64,000 bases of DNA, taken from NCBI RefSeq assembly GCF_001687305.1, contig NZ_KV700385.1, positions 1 to 64,000 on the forward strand, given 5' to 3'. Each line of letters opens with the position of its first letter. Position 1 is the first letter of the stretch. Positions 1 to 13,500 of the stretch are shown here, piece by piece. The position numbers and the translations under genes are program-made. Below the pieces are notes generated by a model that made no database searches, had not been told where the DNA came from, and saw nothing but the letters and a program-made list of their open reading frames with translations. The DNA is from Actinomyces vulturis. GTDB lineage: Bacteria; Actinomycetota; Actinomycetes; Actinomycetales; Actinomycetaceae.

Positions 1-133
1 AATAAACACACACAACAACAAGTCATGCATGCTCATGGCATAAATAAACTTGACACACTATCGAGTTCTCAAACAACATGCCCACCGACCGTTTCACAAG
101 AGTCTCAACTCTTGCTTCCCCGCCGGAAGCAAC
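1..133 (-). promoter_or_regulatory. Leader of a ribosomal RNA operon that lies left of the window
   Basis: Read on the minus strand, 78-49 gives the TGTTTGAGAACTCGATAGTG type motif found in actinobacterial rRNA leaders and 16S-23S spacers. Just after the predicted transcription start are two overlapping hairpins, 112-132 (TTGCTTCC arms) and 97-114 (CAAGAGT arms). They share bases, so they cannot form together. This looks like the antitermination and processing leader upstream of 16S rRNA. The rRNA gene itself is outside the window, so the assignment rests on the motif and the strong promoter just upstream. Confidence 0.7.
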
Positions 134-139
134 CCGATA

Positions 140-169
140 ATCTTATTCAGATCCGCTCGTTAATGTCAA
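140..169 (-). promoter_or_regulatory. Strong rRNA-type promoter reading leftward
   Basis: The minus strand carries a perfect -35 box TTGACA (169-164) and a -10 box TAAGAT (145-140) separated by 18 bases. This is the best sigma-70 type promoter seen in the window. The start site is expected near 133, just ahead of the leader hairpins. It points out of the window toward the presumed rRNA operon. Confidence 0.75.
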
Positions 170-306
170 CTTCAGGACTTGCGTTCTGACTCACATTGGA
201 GCGTTTCTTTTTAATTATCGGCGGTGCGTTTCGCGGCTGTTTTTTCCTCAGCCCCTTGGCGCAACGGGGTATAACTTAACTGCATCCAACACCCCCCTGT
301 CAAACT

Positions 307-350
307 AAAATCTGGTGACCCCAAACACAGTTTTAGGATCACCAGATTTT
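307..350. terminator. Hairpin between the rRNA promoter and the malic enzyme gene
   Basis: A perfect 12-base inverted repeat (307-318 with 339-350), with A-rich and T-rich outer edges, encloses a 20-base loop. It lies 131 bases beyond the stop of the malic enzyme gene on the minus strand, so it probably ends that transcript before it reaches the rRNA promoter. The long loop makes it weaker than the other hairpins here. Confidence 0.55.
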
Positions 351-480
351 CGTTGAAATCATGCGATTCAGCGGCAGGTACACACCACCCATAACCGAAA
401 TACATTCACCCACTAGTCATGTGGCATGAACGTCCAGCAATTCATCAGGCGTGCGAGATAGCCACTCAATCACCAGCAAA

Positions 481-1884
481 TCATTCAGTAACTTCCTGCC
501 GAGCTGCATTCATATGACGAACAGCATCTGCCACTGCCTTAGCAACACGAGTATCGAAGGCACCGGGAATAATGTAAACGGGACTCAGTTCCTCATCTTC
601 AATCACGGAGGCAATACCCACGGCAGCCGCACGGAGCAAATCTACGGAGATATCAGAAATGCCCTCATCAAGTAGTCCACGGAAGAGGCCGGGGAATGCC
701 AGAACATTGTTGATCTGGTTCGGGTAATCCGAACGGCCAGTAGCGACGACAGCCGCATGCTCGGCAGCGCCAGTCGGATCCACTTCGGGGGTGGGGTTAG
801 CCATAGCAAAGACGATGGCCTTGTCATTCATGACAGCAAGATCTTCAGGCTCAAGAATGTTGCCAGAAGAAACGCCGATGAATACGTCAGCGCCCTTGAG
901 GCCTTCCTTGAGGCTACCAGTAACCTGACGGGGGTTAGTATGCTCAGCCAGCCACTTGCGGTGAGGATTCATCCCCTCAGTATCCGTAGCACTAAGCGCT
1001 CCGGTACGACCGTAACCTACAATGTCACGAGCGCCGTGAGCCATCAAAAGCTTAGCGATAGCAGAACCTGCGGCACCCACACCTGACAAGACAATACGTA
1101 CGTCTTCAATTTTCTTGTCAACGACTTTCAGCGCATTAATAAGAGCAGCAAGGGTCACGATAGCGGTACCGTGCTGATCGTCATGGAAGACGGGGATGTC
1201 AAGTTCTTCGCGTAAACGCGCTTCAATGTCGAAGCACTTTGGTGCGGCAATGTCCTCAAGATTGATGCCACCGTATGCAGGAGCGATGGCCTTGCAAATA
1301 GCGATGATTTCCTCAGGATCCTTAGTATCCAGAGCCACAGGCCACGCGTCCACATCACCGAACTGCTTAAAGAGAACGGCCTTACCTTCCATCACAGGCA
1401 TAGCTGCTGCGGGGCCGATGTCACCCAGACCAAGAACAGCGGTACCGTCAGTTACCACGGCAACAGTGTTCTTCTTAATGGTGAGCATACGAGCACGCTC
1501 TGGATGGTCATAAATAGCCTTACATACGCGAGCTACACCGGGGGTGTAGACACGAGAGAGGTCACGACGGTTATGGATAGGAGTGCGTGCGTTGACCTCA
1601 ATCTTGCCACCGACGTGTGCAAGGAAAGTGGAGTCACCAACGTTGAGAACGGTCACGCCGTCCTGCTTGCTCAGTTCGTCAACCAGTTCACGGCGGTGAA
1701 CAGAGTCGCGGACGTCAACGGTCAAGTCCACAACGAGGCTGTCACCAACAGGGTCAGCAACGTCCACGCCAGTGACTACGGCACCCTGAGCTGAAGCGGT
1801 GGACACCAACTTCGCCACAGCGGCTTGGCTTGCGGGAACTTCCAGATGGAGAGCAACGGTGTAACTGGGGCTAGGTTGTGCCAT
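481..1884 (-). CDS. NAD(P)-dependent malic enzyme with N-terminal ACT domain
   Basis: Oxidatively decarboxylates malate to pyruvate in the cytosol, making NAD(P)H. An ACT-like regulatory domain fills about residues 10-90. The malic enzyme core follows, with the substrate and dinucleotide motif TDGTAVLGLGDIG, the metal-binding FHDDQHGTAIV motif and the Rossmann motif GVGAAGSAIAKLL. At 467 residues it is a bacterial short-form enzyme plus ACT domain. I chose the ATG at 1884 because AAGGAA sits 5 bases ahead (1890-1895); the ATG at 1905 would add seven residues but has no ribosome site. It stands alone, with hairpins on both sides. NAD versus NADP preference cannot be read with confidence. Confidence 0.93.
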   Translation of the reverse strand: MAQPSPSYTVALHLEVPASQAAVAKLVSTASAQGAVVTGVDVADPVGDSLVVDLTVDVRDSVHRRELVDELSKQDGVTVLNVGDSTFLAHVGGKIEVNARTPIHNRRDLSRVYTPGVARVCKAIYDHPERARMLTIKKNTVAVVTDGTAVLGLGDIGPAAAMPVMEGKAVLFKQFGDVDAWPVALDTKDPEEIIAICKAIAPAYGGINLEDIAAPKCFDIEARLREELDIPVFHDDQHGTAIVTLAALINALKVVDKKIEDVRIVLSGVGAAGSAIAKLLMAHGARDIVGYGRTGALSATDTEGMNPHRKWLAEHTNPRQVTGSLKEGLKGADVFIGVSSGNILEPEDLAVMNDKAIVFAMANPTPEVDPTGAAEHAAVVATGRSDYPNQINNVLAFPGLFRGLLDEGISDISVDLLRAAAVGIASVIEDEELSPVYIIPGAFDTRVAKAVADAVRHMNAARQEVTE

Positions 1885-2015
1885 AGCAATTCCTTGGGTC
1901 GACATTGATCACGGCGCTGGGCGCCTGGAATGGGTCTCCGATGAGATAGCACTATTATGCTCACTTTTGCCTAATAAGCGCTACTGACGATCACAATTAG
2001 TCACTTTCGATCAAA

Positions 2016-2060
2016 AAGGTGGGCCGACGCCGAAAATACAATCCGACATCGGCCCACCTT
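2016..2060 (-). terminator. Intrinsic terminator of the gatCAB operon
   Basis: A perfect 12-base stem (2016-2027 with 2049-2060, AAGGTGGGCCGA) has a 21-base loop and is followed on the minus strand by TTTTGAT. It lies about 125 bases past the gatB stop and ahead of the malic enzyme promoter. Confidence 0.75.
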
Positions 2061-2183
2061 CAGCGGACTGTCTCACTTCCGTCTATTCATTCTTCTTAAC
2101 CACTCTCACACGGCGTCTTCCCGAAAAAACTGAAGGGAAACGCCACACGAGGCAAGAGGAAATGCGAACAAAACAGCACTGAT

Positions 2184-3680
2184 TTAGCCCTGGACGCGCT
2201 CCATGATGAGTTCACGCACACGTTTGGCATCTGCTTGACCACGAGTGGCCTTCATAACGGCACCCACAATCGCGCCAGCAGCGGCCACCTTCCCACCACG
2301 GATCTTTTCAGCCACATCAGGCTGAGCAGCAAGGGCCTCATCAACAGCAGCAATCAGTGCACCATCATCATTAACAACCTCAAGTCCGCGATCCTGGGCG
2401 ACCTTTTCGGGGTCACCTTCGCCGGCGAGAACACCTTCGAGGACCTGGCGAGCCATCTTGTCCGTCAGTTTGCCGTTGTCAACCATGGACTGGAGCTGGG
2501 CAATCTGAACGGCGGTGACGGGCAGGTCTTCGAGTGCGCACTCCTGCTCCTTGGCGGTGCGGGAGAGTTCACCCATCCACCACTTACGAGCGGCCTGGCC
2601 ACTGATACCTGCGGCGGCGGATGCCTCGATGAGTTCAAGTGCGCCGGCGTTGACCACGTCGCGCATTTCGTCATCGCTCAACCCCCATTCAGCCTTAAGC
2701 CGGCGGCGCTTGGCCACAGGCATTTCAGGAAGGCTAGCGCGAATTTCCTCAACCCATTCGCGGCTGGGGGCCACAGGAACCAGGTCAGGTTCGGGGAAGT
2801 AACGGTAATCGTCGGCGTCAGACTTCACGCGGCCAGGTCGAGTGGTGCCATCAGCCTGTCCGTGGCGAGTTTCCTGCAGAACCTCTCCCCCATCGCTGAG
2901 GATCTGGGCCTGGCGGCAAATTTCATAACGGATGGCCTGTTCGATGCCCTTGAATGTGTTGACGTTCTTGGTCTCAGTACGAGTACCCAGAGGTGACTCA
3001 GGGGTGGGTCGCAGGGAGACGTTCACGTCAGCACGCACGTTGCCACGTTCCATGCGGGCTTCACTCACGCCGATGGCGCGGAAGATGTCACGCAGGGTGC
3101 GAACGTAGGCGGCTGCTACCTCGGGTGCTCGTTCACCGGCGCCCTCGATGGGCTTGGTGACGATTTCGACGAGGGGAACACCAGCGCGGTTGTAATCCAC
3201 GAGGGAGTACTGTGCACCTTCGATACGGCCGTCGGCGCCACCGATGTGGGTGTTCTTGCCGGCGTCCTCTTCCATGTGAGCGCGCTCGATGGGCACGCGG
3301 AAGATTTCACCGTCATCGAGTTCTACATCAAGGTAGCCGTCGTAGGCGATGGGCTCGTCGAACTGGCTAGTCTGGAAGTCCTTGGCCAGGTCGGGATAGA
3401 AGTAGTTCTTGCGAGCAAAGCGGCACGATTCTGCAATCGAGCAGTTCAACGCCAGACCAATCCGGATGGCATATTCAACACCCTTGCGGTTAACCACAGG
3501 CATAGCACCGGGCAGCCCCACAGACGTTGGGGTGGTCATGGAGTTGGGGGCCGCACCGAAAACATTCGGCGCAGCGTCGAACATCTTCGTGGCAGTACCC
3601 AGTTCGACGTGAACCTCAAGGCCCAGGACCGGGTCGAACTTAGCAACTGCTTCGTCGTAATCCATCACTGGAACACTCAT
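2184..3680 (-). CDS. gatB: Asp-tRNA(Asn)/Glu-tRNA(Gln) amidotransferase subunit B
   Basis: GatB activates the glutamyl or aspartyl group on misacylated tRNA and binds the tRNA, while GatA supplies ammonia. The 498-residue protein has the full family layout: the catalytic cradle opening with LGLEVHVEL, the conserved [17 protein letters not shown] stretch, [10 protein letters not shown], and the C-terminal helical and YqeY-like tRNA-binding tail ending around [18 protein letters not shown]. Its ATG directly follows the gatA TAA, with GGAGGAG 6 bases ahead, so the two are translationally coupled. It is the last gene of gatC-gatA-gatB. Confidence 0.97.
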   Translation of the reverse strand: MSVPVMDYDEAVAKFDPVLGLEVHVELGTATKMFDAAPNVFGAAPNSMTTPTSVGLPGAMPVVNRKGVEYAIRIGLALNCSIAESCRFARKNYFYPDLAKDFQTSQFDEPIAYDGYLDVELDDGEIFRVPIERAHMEEDAGKNTHIGGADGRIEGAQYSLVDYNRAGVPLVEIVTKPIEGAGERAPEVAAAYVRTLRDIFRAIGVSEARMERGNVRADVNVSLRPTPESPLGTRTETKNVNTFKGIEQAIRYEICRQAQILSDGGEVLQETRHGQADGTTRPGRVKSDADDYRYFPEPDLVPVAPSREWVEEIRASLPEMPVAKRRRLKAEWGLSDDEMRDVVNAGALELIEASAAAGISGQAARKWWMGELSRTAKEQECALEDLPVTAVQIAQLQSMVDNGKLTDKMARQVLEGVLAGEGDPEKVAQDRGLEVVNDDGALIAAVDEALAAQPDVAEKIRGGKVAAAGAIVGAVMKATRGQADAKRVRELIMERVQG

Positions 3681-5204
3681 TTACTTCTCCTCCAATGCGG
3701 GAGCCTTGGCCAGCAGCGGGCCTCCCCAAACGTCTTGAGTCAGCATGGATTCCAGGACTCCACCCACACGGTAGAGACGATCGTCGCAGCGCTGAGGTGC
3801 GAGAATCTGGAAGCCGACTGGCAGGCCATCGTCGCTCAGGCCGCTGGGCAGGCTCATACCAGGAACGCCAGCGAGGTTCGCGGGGATAGTGGTGACGTCG
3901 AGTTTATACATGGCCAGCGGATCATCCTTTTCGCCGAAGCGGAAAGCGGTCACAGGGCTAGTGGGGCTGACGAGTACATCGCAACGTTCGAAAGCTGCAG
4001 CAAAGTCACGCTGGATGAGGGTACGAACCTTCAGAGCGCTGCCGTAGTAAGCATCGTAGTATCCGGCACTTAGAGCGTGGGTTCCCAGAATGATGCGACG
4101 CTTAACCTCATCACCGAAGCCAGCGCCACGGGTAGCGGCCATCACGCGCTCAGCGGTCACTGGACCAGATTCAGGCTCCACGCGTAAGCCGTAACGCATA
4201 CCGTCATAGCGGGCGAGGTTCGAGGAAACCTCGGCAGGCATGATGAGGTAGTAGGCATCCAGTGCATACTCAAGATGAGGCATTTCGACGCGATCAATAG
4301 TGGCGCCGGCCTTCTCGAGCAGTTCAAGGGTGGAGTGGAAAGACTTCACCACGCCTGCCTGGTAACCATCACCACCATCGAGCTGATCAATGACGCCCAC
4401 GCGTACACCAGTCAGATCCATCCCCTGCTGTGCATGACGAACGACGTCAGCCATACCGCGAGGAGCATCGGATAGTGAGGTGGAATCGAGGTGGTCATAA
4501 GAAGCGATCACGTCGTGGAGAAGGGCAGTATCCAGGACGGTGCGAGCCATGGGGCCTGGAGTGTCTAGGGAGGATGCCATGGCGATCACACCAAAGCGGG
4601 AGACAGTGCCATAGGTGGGCTTAACGCCCACGGTGCCGGTCACAGCTGCGGGCTGGCGGATGGAACCACCGGTGTCAGTACCAATAGCCAGAGGAGCTTC
4701 CCACGCAGCCAGTGCAGCTGCAGAACCGCCGGAGGAACCGCCGGGAATACGTCCCAGGTCCCAGGGGTTGGCGGTACGCCCGAAAGCGGAGTGCTCAGTG
4801 GATCCACCCATAGCAAATTCGTCAAGGTTGGTCTTACCCACGATGGGCAGGCCGGCCTGGCGAAGGTTAGTGGTCAAGGTGGCGTCATAGGGAGGCTCCC
4901 AGCCTTCAAGCATTTTAGATGCTGCGGTGGTAGCCAGGCCACGGGTGCAGATGAGGTCCTTAACTGCGACAGGCACCCCGGTGAGTTCATGAGGGGCTTT
5001 TCCCTGGGCACGAAGTTCATCAGCGGCGTCTGCAGCAGCAAGGGCACCTTCGGGGTCGCGAGCCAAGAATGCACCAATAGTGCCGTCCACGGCGTCGATA
5101 CGATCCAGATGAGCCTGAGTCAGTTCGCGAGAGGAGACTTCACCGGTAGCCAGAAGGCGGGCCTGCTCAGCGGCGTCGGAAAAAATGATTTGATCGGTAG
5201 CCAT
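3681..5204 (-). CDS. gatA: Asp-tRNA(Asn)/Glu-tRNA(Gln) amidotransferase subunit A
   Basis: This is the glutaminase subunit of GatCAB: it releases ammonia from glutamine or asparagine and passes it to GatB. It is an amidase-signature protein of 507 residues. Visible are the first catalytic Lys in [10 protein letters not shown], the Gly/Ser-rich signature [13 protein letters not shown], and the Ser of the cis-Ser/Ser/Lys triad in [13 protein letters not shown] prefer the ATG at 5204 because AGGAG is 5 bases ahead; the GTG at 5210 would overlap the ribosome site. The gene begins two bases after the gatC stop. Confidence 0.96.
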   Translation of the reverse strand: MATDQIIFSDAAEQARLLATGEVSSRELTQAHLDRIDAVDGTIGAFLARDPEGALAAADAADELRAQGKAPHELTGVPVAVKDLICTRGLATTAASKMLEGWEPPYDATLTTNLRQAGLPIVGKTNLDEFAMGGSTEHSAFGRTANPWDLGRIPGGSSGGSAAALAAWEAPLAIGTDTGGSIRQPAAVTGTVGVKPTYGTVSRFGVIAMASSLDTPGPMARTVLDTALLHDVIASYDHLDSTSLSDAPRGMADVVRHAQQGMDLTGVRVGVIDQLDGGDGYQAGVVKSFHSTLELLEKAGATIDRVEMPHLEYALDAYYLIMPAEVSSNLARYDGMRYGLRVEPESGPVTAERVMAATRGAGFGDEVKRRIILGTHALSAGYYDAYYGSALKVRTLIQRDFAAAFERCDVLVSPTSPVTAFRFGEKDDPLAMYKLDVTTIPANLAGVPGMSLPSGLSDDGLPVGFQILAPQRCDDRLYRVGGVLESMLTQDVWGGPLLAKAPALEEK

Positions 5205-5206
5205 AC

Positions 5207-5503
5207 TCACTCCTCCCCCAAGATCTGAGGAACCAGGAACATGCCATCTTCATTGGCAGGTGCGCCTGCGAGAAGTTCGTCAACATCAAGGGTTTGTCCG
5301 GGGACGTCCTCACGCATGACGTTAGTTAATGGAACCGGGTGGGATGTTGCAGGCACGTCGGGCGTGGCAACAGCATTAATACGGGCGAAAGAAGAAGCGA
5401 TACCGTCAAGTTCGGTGGCCAGACGTTCGATCTCTTCATCCGTTAATGCCACGCGAGCCAGGGCTGCGACGCGGGCAACCTCATCTGTGGAAATAGTGGA
5501 CAT
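5207..5503 (-). CDS. gatC: Asp-tRNA(Asn)/Glu-tRNA(Gln) amidotransferase subunit C
   Basis: GatC is a small scaffold (98 residues) wrapped around the GatA-GatB interface. The N-terminal helical part ([18 protein letters not shown]) and the extended C-terminal part ending in a [13 protein letters not shown]-type motif are typical. It is the first gene of the operon. No ribosome binding site precedes the ATG. A TATAGA box ends 8 bases before it, so the operon mRNA may begin at the start codon. Confidence 0.93.
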   Translation of the reverse strand: MSTISTDEVARVAALARVALTDEEIERLATELDGIASSFARINAVATPDVPATSHPVPLTNVMREDVPGQTLDVDELLAGAPANEDGMFLVPQILGEE

Positions 5504-5511
5504 GGGCTGAG

Positions 5512-5517
5512 TCTATA
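5512..5517 (-). promoter_or_regulatory. -10 box for a leaderless gatCAB mRNA
   Basis: TATAGA on the minus strand lies 8 bases before the gatC ATG (5503), the spacing expected if transcription starts at the A of ATG. A weak -35 (TGCACA) lies 16 bases further upstream. There is no purine-rich ribosome site between them. Confidence 0.5.
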
Positions 5518-5679
5518 AGCACCAAGGCATCAATGTGCACATAGCAGGGCGAATAGGCCTTTGGTCAGGCAACTCACATCAATTACCACGAGGTTTAATG
5601 CTAATTACCCTTTAGCACCCGTGTGATAACCGATAGGATTCTTACAATTTTGCATTTTCTCTGTCCGATTGGAGCACGC

Positions 5680-7200
5680 GTGCCCGAGGAAAAAGACCTG
5701 CAGCGTTCAGTTCCCAATGAACTGGCCGCATCCACCCAGGAACTTGCCGACGCCCTCAACGAACCCGAGCGCCGCAAGAAGTGGCCCTGGTTGGTCGGTG
5801 CCTTAGTGGTCATCCTTCTAGGCGTGAGTGCCGGTGGCGCCGCCTATGCCTCGCACTACGCTGATCGTGCACTTCCCGGCACCTCAGTCGCTGGCATTGA
5901 CGTCTCTGGAAAAACCAAAGAACAAATCGCTGACACCATCACCAAGAAAGCAGACGAAGTGACAGTCACCATCAACGGTGATGTCTCCGCTACCCCGACA
6001 CTCAGTGACCTTGGGGCTCACGTCGATGCTGATGCCACTGCAACATCCGCACTAAGCATCAACTCCTCCATATGGAATCGCTTCACCGCACTATTTAGTA
6101 AGCGCGATATCCCTACCTCATTTACCATCGACGAGCAAAAGTTCACCACGTACTTAGATGACCTGATCCCCGCTGACGTTCAGCAATCCAAAAACGCCAC
6201 CGTGGTTCTCGATGACGAAGGTACTGCCTTCACCATCACCCCCTCTGTGACCGGTAAGTCTCTTAACGACGCCACAGTCTCTAAGGCCTTAGAGGAGGCG
6301 ACCCAAACTCTGAAATCCCAGTCCATCACTCTGGATTACATCGACGCGCCCCCACGCGTGTCCGATGAGCAAGCTCAGGAAGTGGCTAACCAGGCTAATG
6401 CTCGTATTCATCAGGACGTGGTGCTAAGCAAGCCTGATTCAGACATGCACTTCTCCCCCGATGCTGAAGTCAAGGCCTCCTGGCTCACCATCACAAACCA
6501 GGGTGGAAACACTCAGAACGCCGACAATACTGCTCTGCCTACTGTCACCGTCGATGAAGCCAAAGTTGCCCAGTGGGTTACCGCCCAAGCAGAAGAGGCC
6601 AAAACGGAGCCCATCACTGGACAGCGCCGTGTGCTACAAAACGGCACCGTCGTGGCTACACCCGTTGAAGCCGAAGACGGCGCTGAGGTAAACAACGCCA
6701 ACGAAATCGCCCAGGCTCTTACCCAGGCGCTAAACGACAACAAGCCCTATGAGGCCACCTTCACCATGACCCCTATCACTGCTGAGTGGAAAGAAAAGGT
6801 CATTGCTGACGGAGCACAGAATCTCGCTTATCCTGCAGCCCCTGGTGAAAAATGGATCGATATTAACCTCACCGCCAAAACCATCACCGCCTATGAAGGC
6901 GCCACCGTGGTTCGCGGCCCTGAAGCCATGGTCGATGGCAGCGCAGAACACCCCACCGTCACCGGCCTGTTCTCTGTGTATTTAAAGTACGAGTCCCAGA
7001 CCATGCGTGGTGAGGACTACGAGACTCCCGGAGTGCCGTGGATTAGTTACTTCCACCTGGGCTACGCCATTCACGGTGCCCCGTGGCGTTCATCTTTCGG
7101 TTATTCCGGTTCTCACGGTTGCGTGAACCTTCCCGTTGACAGTGCTCACTGGTACTACAACTGGGATGAGATCGGCACCCCGGTCATGGTTCATTACTAG
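5680..7200 (+). CDS. L,D-transpeptidase with YoaR-like peptidoglycan-binding domains
   Basis: Cell-wall enzyme likely to form 3-3 cross-links or attach proteins to peptidoglycan. The 506-residue protein has a cytoplasmic N-terminus, one membrane segment near residues 35-58, then two YoaR-like (PG_binding_4) repeats. The C-terminal YkuD domain carries the His of IHGAPW (about 465) and the catalytic Cys of SHGCVN (about 481). I start it at GTG 5680 because GGAG lies 5 bases ahead; an in-frame ATG at 5623 would add 19 unlikely residues and has no ribosome site. A possible promoter, TTAGCA-16-TAGGAT, lies upstream. The gene ends in a convergent hairpin shared with ligA. Confidence 0.92.
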   Translation: MPEEKDLQRSVPNELAASTQELADALNEPERRKKWPWLVGALVVILLGVSAGGAAYASHYADRALPGTSVAGIDVSGKTKEQIADTITKKADEVTVTINGDVSATPTLSDLGAHVDADATATSALSINSSIWNRFTALFSKRDIPTSFTIDEQKFTTYLDDLIPADVQQSKNATVVLDDEGTAFTITPSVTGKSLNDATVSKALEEATQTLKSQSITLDYIDAPPRVSDEQAQEVANQANARIHQDVVLSKPDSDMHFSPDAEVKASWLTITNQGGNTQNADNTALPTVTVDEAKVAQWVTAQAEEAKTEPITGQRRVLQNGTVVATPVEAEDGAEVNNANEIAQALTQALNDNKPYEATFTMTPITAEWKEKVIADGAQNLAYPAAPGEKWIDINLTAKTITAYEGATVVRGPEAMVDGSAEHPTVTGLFSVYLKYESQTMRGEDYETPGVPWISYFHLGYAIHGAPWRSSFGYSGSHGCVNLPVDSAHWYYNWDEIGTPVMVHY

Positions 7201-7341
7201 ACCACCATTTTTCTCTCTCCCGATGCCGCACTCGTCAGTTCTCACGGCTTCCCATCTCACAGAGGTACTTGGATCCGTTGACAATGTGTTGGAGCCCAAC
7301 CTATAAGTTAGCGGCGCTGATGATTGGGAAGCAGAAGATGT

Positions 7342-7395
7342 AACAAATAGGTGAGGGGCGCAGCATCATGATGCTGCGCCCCTCACCTATTTGTT
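7342..7395. terminator. 54-base perfect palindrome, bidirectional terminator
   Basis: Both arms are 27 bases with no mismatch and no loop (centre between 7368 and 7369). The GC-rich core is flanked by an A run on one side and a T run on the other, so it has the form of an intrinsic terminator on either strand. It sits between the convergent L,D-transpeptidase and ligA genes. The rest of 7201-7504 shows nothing else that I can support. Confidence 0.85.
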
Positions 7396-7504
7396 TACGC
7401 GTTATCTCATCACATATCCGCCTAACAAAGTGTTTGCAAAGCAAGCGAAGTTATGGAGAGTTAACTTAAAGCCCACAAGTGATTTGTCGTGAACTAAACT
7501 CTGC

Positions 7505-10414
<2,910 letters not shown>

Positions 10415-10521
10415 TCACGAACCGCTGTGCCCGTTTCCCACACGGTGGCGTACTCGGGAGTTTTGCACAGTTCTTTTTCGACGCCGCGTGACACCGTAAT
10501 CCACCCGCCACAGTTGATCCT

Positions 10522-13500
10522 ATGACCACTCCTCTGATCTCTGCGGACGCACCACGCCTGTATCTCCAGGTCATTGGTGGCAAGAATGATGGCGTACTAA
10601 TTGCGCTACGCGGGCGGCAAACTGTGGGGCGCTCTGAGATGGGTGGAGACGTAAGCATCTCCCGGCAGCATCTTGTCGTGAGTCCCCATGGCGATTGGGT
10701 GAGTATTCGCCGTATAAATAGCACTGCTCCGGTGGGATTAGTTCGCTCTGGGCACGCCTGGTGGCCGCTCACCAAGGCCTTAAGCCATGTGCGACGCACA
10801 TCCGCATCTCCTTCAATGCGCATGGTAGTGGGGCAATCATTTCCTCTTGGGCCGCGTGTGTGTTCGTGGCGTTTGGCGATGTTGATCAAACACATGTGGA
10901 GCCTCGTTCTACCCCGGCATGTTGTCATTTCTTTCCTTAATGAGCGCCCAGTTCGTTGTTATCCCGGTGACCTTGTGGTGCTTGGCCCGGTGTTACTCCG
11001 GGTCGAGAGAATAGAGGTGTTCTCTCCTCCGCGTCGCCGTTTATTTCCTTGGGGAAAGGCTCTCCTCCCCCTGCTACCCGTGGCTGCTATGGGTGCATTC
11101 ATGACTGTGCGGGGGCATTTCCCATTGATGCTATTCATGGTGCTGCCAATGCTTTTGAGGCTGTTTCTCCGTTCTTCACGCAGGGGAAGGAACCGTCGCT
11201 CATCTTCTTGGCGCAGTTCAGCAACTCCACCGTCTGTCCCCGTTGTGTTGCGCGCTCTCAACGAACGAAGTAGCGAAAGAACAGTGGGGCGAGAAAATGG
11301 ACGAGCATCGCGCCATGCTGGCAGCAAGGAAAGGCAAAACGAAATACTCTCTGCATGGGCCTGTCCCCCACGTGATGTGCTGTTAGCTTGGTTAGTCGAT
11401 CAACAAATGTCTGCTTTCAATACCATGCAGTGGTGCGTATTCGGCCACCAGAAGTATCGCCGAATCATTCAACAAGTATTCCAGGTTTTTCCTTCTCGAC
11501 GTTTTCCTTCCCTCCGCCAATCACGCGTAGCCACTGTGAAAGACGGCGAACATCTCACTTTCACCACCCGATACGGAGCGTTCTGGTGGATGGCACAGGT
11601 AAGCGCCCTTTACGATGCTCACTGTGTAGGTGATCCTTCTGGAAACGAGTTTCGTGTCCGGTGGGGAGAGATACCTGCCCAAAAGAAAAAGACAAGCCCC
11701 TTATCGGAGGGCGAAGAATACCGATATGAAGCATCAATCAATATCGAAGGAGGTGGCATAACAGCCTGTCAGCACCACCACCGTGCGCGTATTCGCAAAT
11801 TCGAACAGTGGTTAACAACGCGACCATGGTGGACTGCACTCATCAACGCCGCCATTTCTCAACCATCTGGAGAACTTGCCTTACTCTCCAGGACAAACTC
11901 CTCGCTGAGTTTTCAAAACATTCCCCAGAGTGTCGATGGACAGGAATTACTACCTCCCCCGCGTCCGCACTACATCCAACGCGCCTGGAACAAGTCCGAT
12001 TCGCTATCGCTGTCATTCATTCTTGGTCGTAATAACGCTGGCCGAGATGTTCCCCTCGATCTAGTAGCCCATGGCCCTCATGCCTTAATCGCTGGCACTA
12101 CAGGCTCAGGAAAATCTGAGCTCCTCACCTCGTGGATTCTTCAACTCACCCACCGCTACAGTCCAGAGCACCTCAGTCTGGTTCTAGTTGATTACAAAGG
12201 TGGTGCCACTTGTGAGGTGTTTTCATCACTCCCCCACGTTGCCGGAGTTCTTACTGATTTAGATCCGCAAGCATCTCACCGAGCCTTAGCATCCTTAGAG
12301 GCAGAACTTGCCTCCCGCGAGCGCCGAGTTGCTCACTACGGGGCACGGTCTATTGATGATCTCCCGGACAATGTACGTCCACCACGCCTGCTTATTATCA
12401 TCGATGAATTCGCGGTTCTTGTTCGTGAGCATGCGGATATTCTTGATTCTTTGGTACGTCTGGGAGCGCAGGGTCGTAGTCTCGGAGTTCATCTGGTTTT
12501 CTCCACGCAGCGCCCCCAAGGACAGATGTCTTTGGCCATTCGGACCAATGTGGCAATACGCGTATGCTTGCGTGTTCATGATGTGGCAGATGGGCGGGAT
12601 GTAGTTGATGATTCAGTCCCTGCAGAATTCCCCACTATTCCTGGCCGATTGGCCTGTCGCTATGACGGCGGTGCTTTGGTTGTACTCCAAAGCCCATGGA
12701 TGGGTCAGCGACACGTTGTAGAATCACGAGTTCGCCTCATAAGCGCTGCATGGTCCAATAAAACGAGTGACCGCAACAGCGCAACTAGGCATGACGAGGT
12801 GCTTTTGCGGAGCGAAGAAAACGGAGATTTCACAAGAGCTCGGATATGGAAGCCGTGGGCTGATCCTCTACCTCATTCGATCACACAACAAGAGGCGGTG
12901 TGCTTTCTTACTTGGGCTAATCCACCGCAAATTTCCGATAAGTCACCGCTGAGCACCGATTTCCCTGGGGGCAATCCACCAGGTATTGCCCACAAGTCAT
13001 CACACAGTACAACCACATATCACAATGGCAACGAACATCTCACTCGCCGAAGAACATCGAAGAGGAACAATGCCCAGTGCTCACTTCCACTGCTTCTCAC
13101 AGATTTTCCTGATGAACAGCGCCTCTCATCGTGGAGTTGGGACAGCAACTCCGAGTTAGGAATTTTCGGCGCACCTCGAAGCGGAGTTACTACGGCATTG
13201 CTCAGTGCAGCAGGCAGTGCACTTGCTAGTGGACGCGTTATTCACACAATCGGCTTGGAGGAAGATGTTTCTTCTGCCCTCGCTACTCATCCTGGCGTAG
13301 GAACAACAGCGTCGCTAGAGGAGACCATGACCTGCATCCACCTCTTGCGTGCTGCTCTTTCTGGAGATCTTTGTGACGACGTTGTGGTTGTGGATCGTTG
13401 CGACGAACTGATTCGCCAGGTAGATCGTGTCCTTGGTCCTGGCGAAGGCATTTCACTGATGACACAACTTCTCCTTGCTGCGCATCGCAAAGACATCTCC

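Noticed and set aside
2235-2996. Open frame of 253 codons opposite gatB
   Set aside because: It is a shadow of the gatB frame: composition mirrors the codon use of gatB and there is no start context or family likeness.
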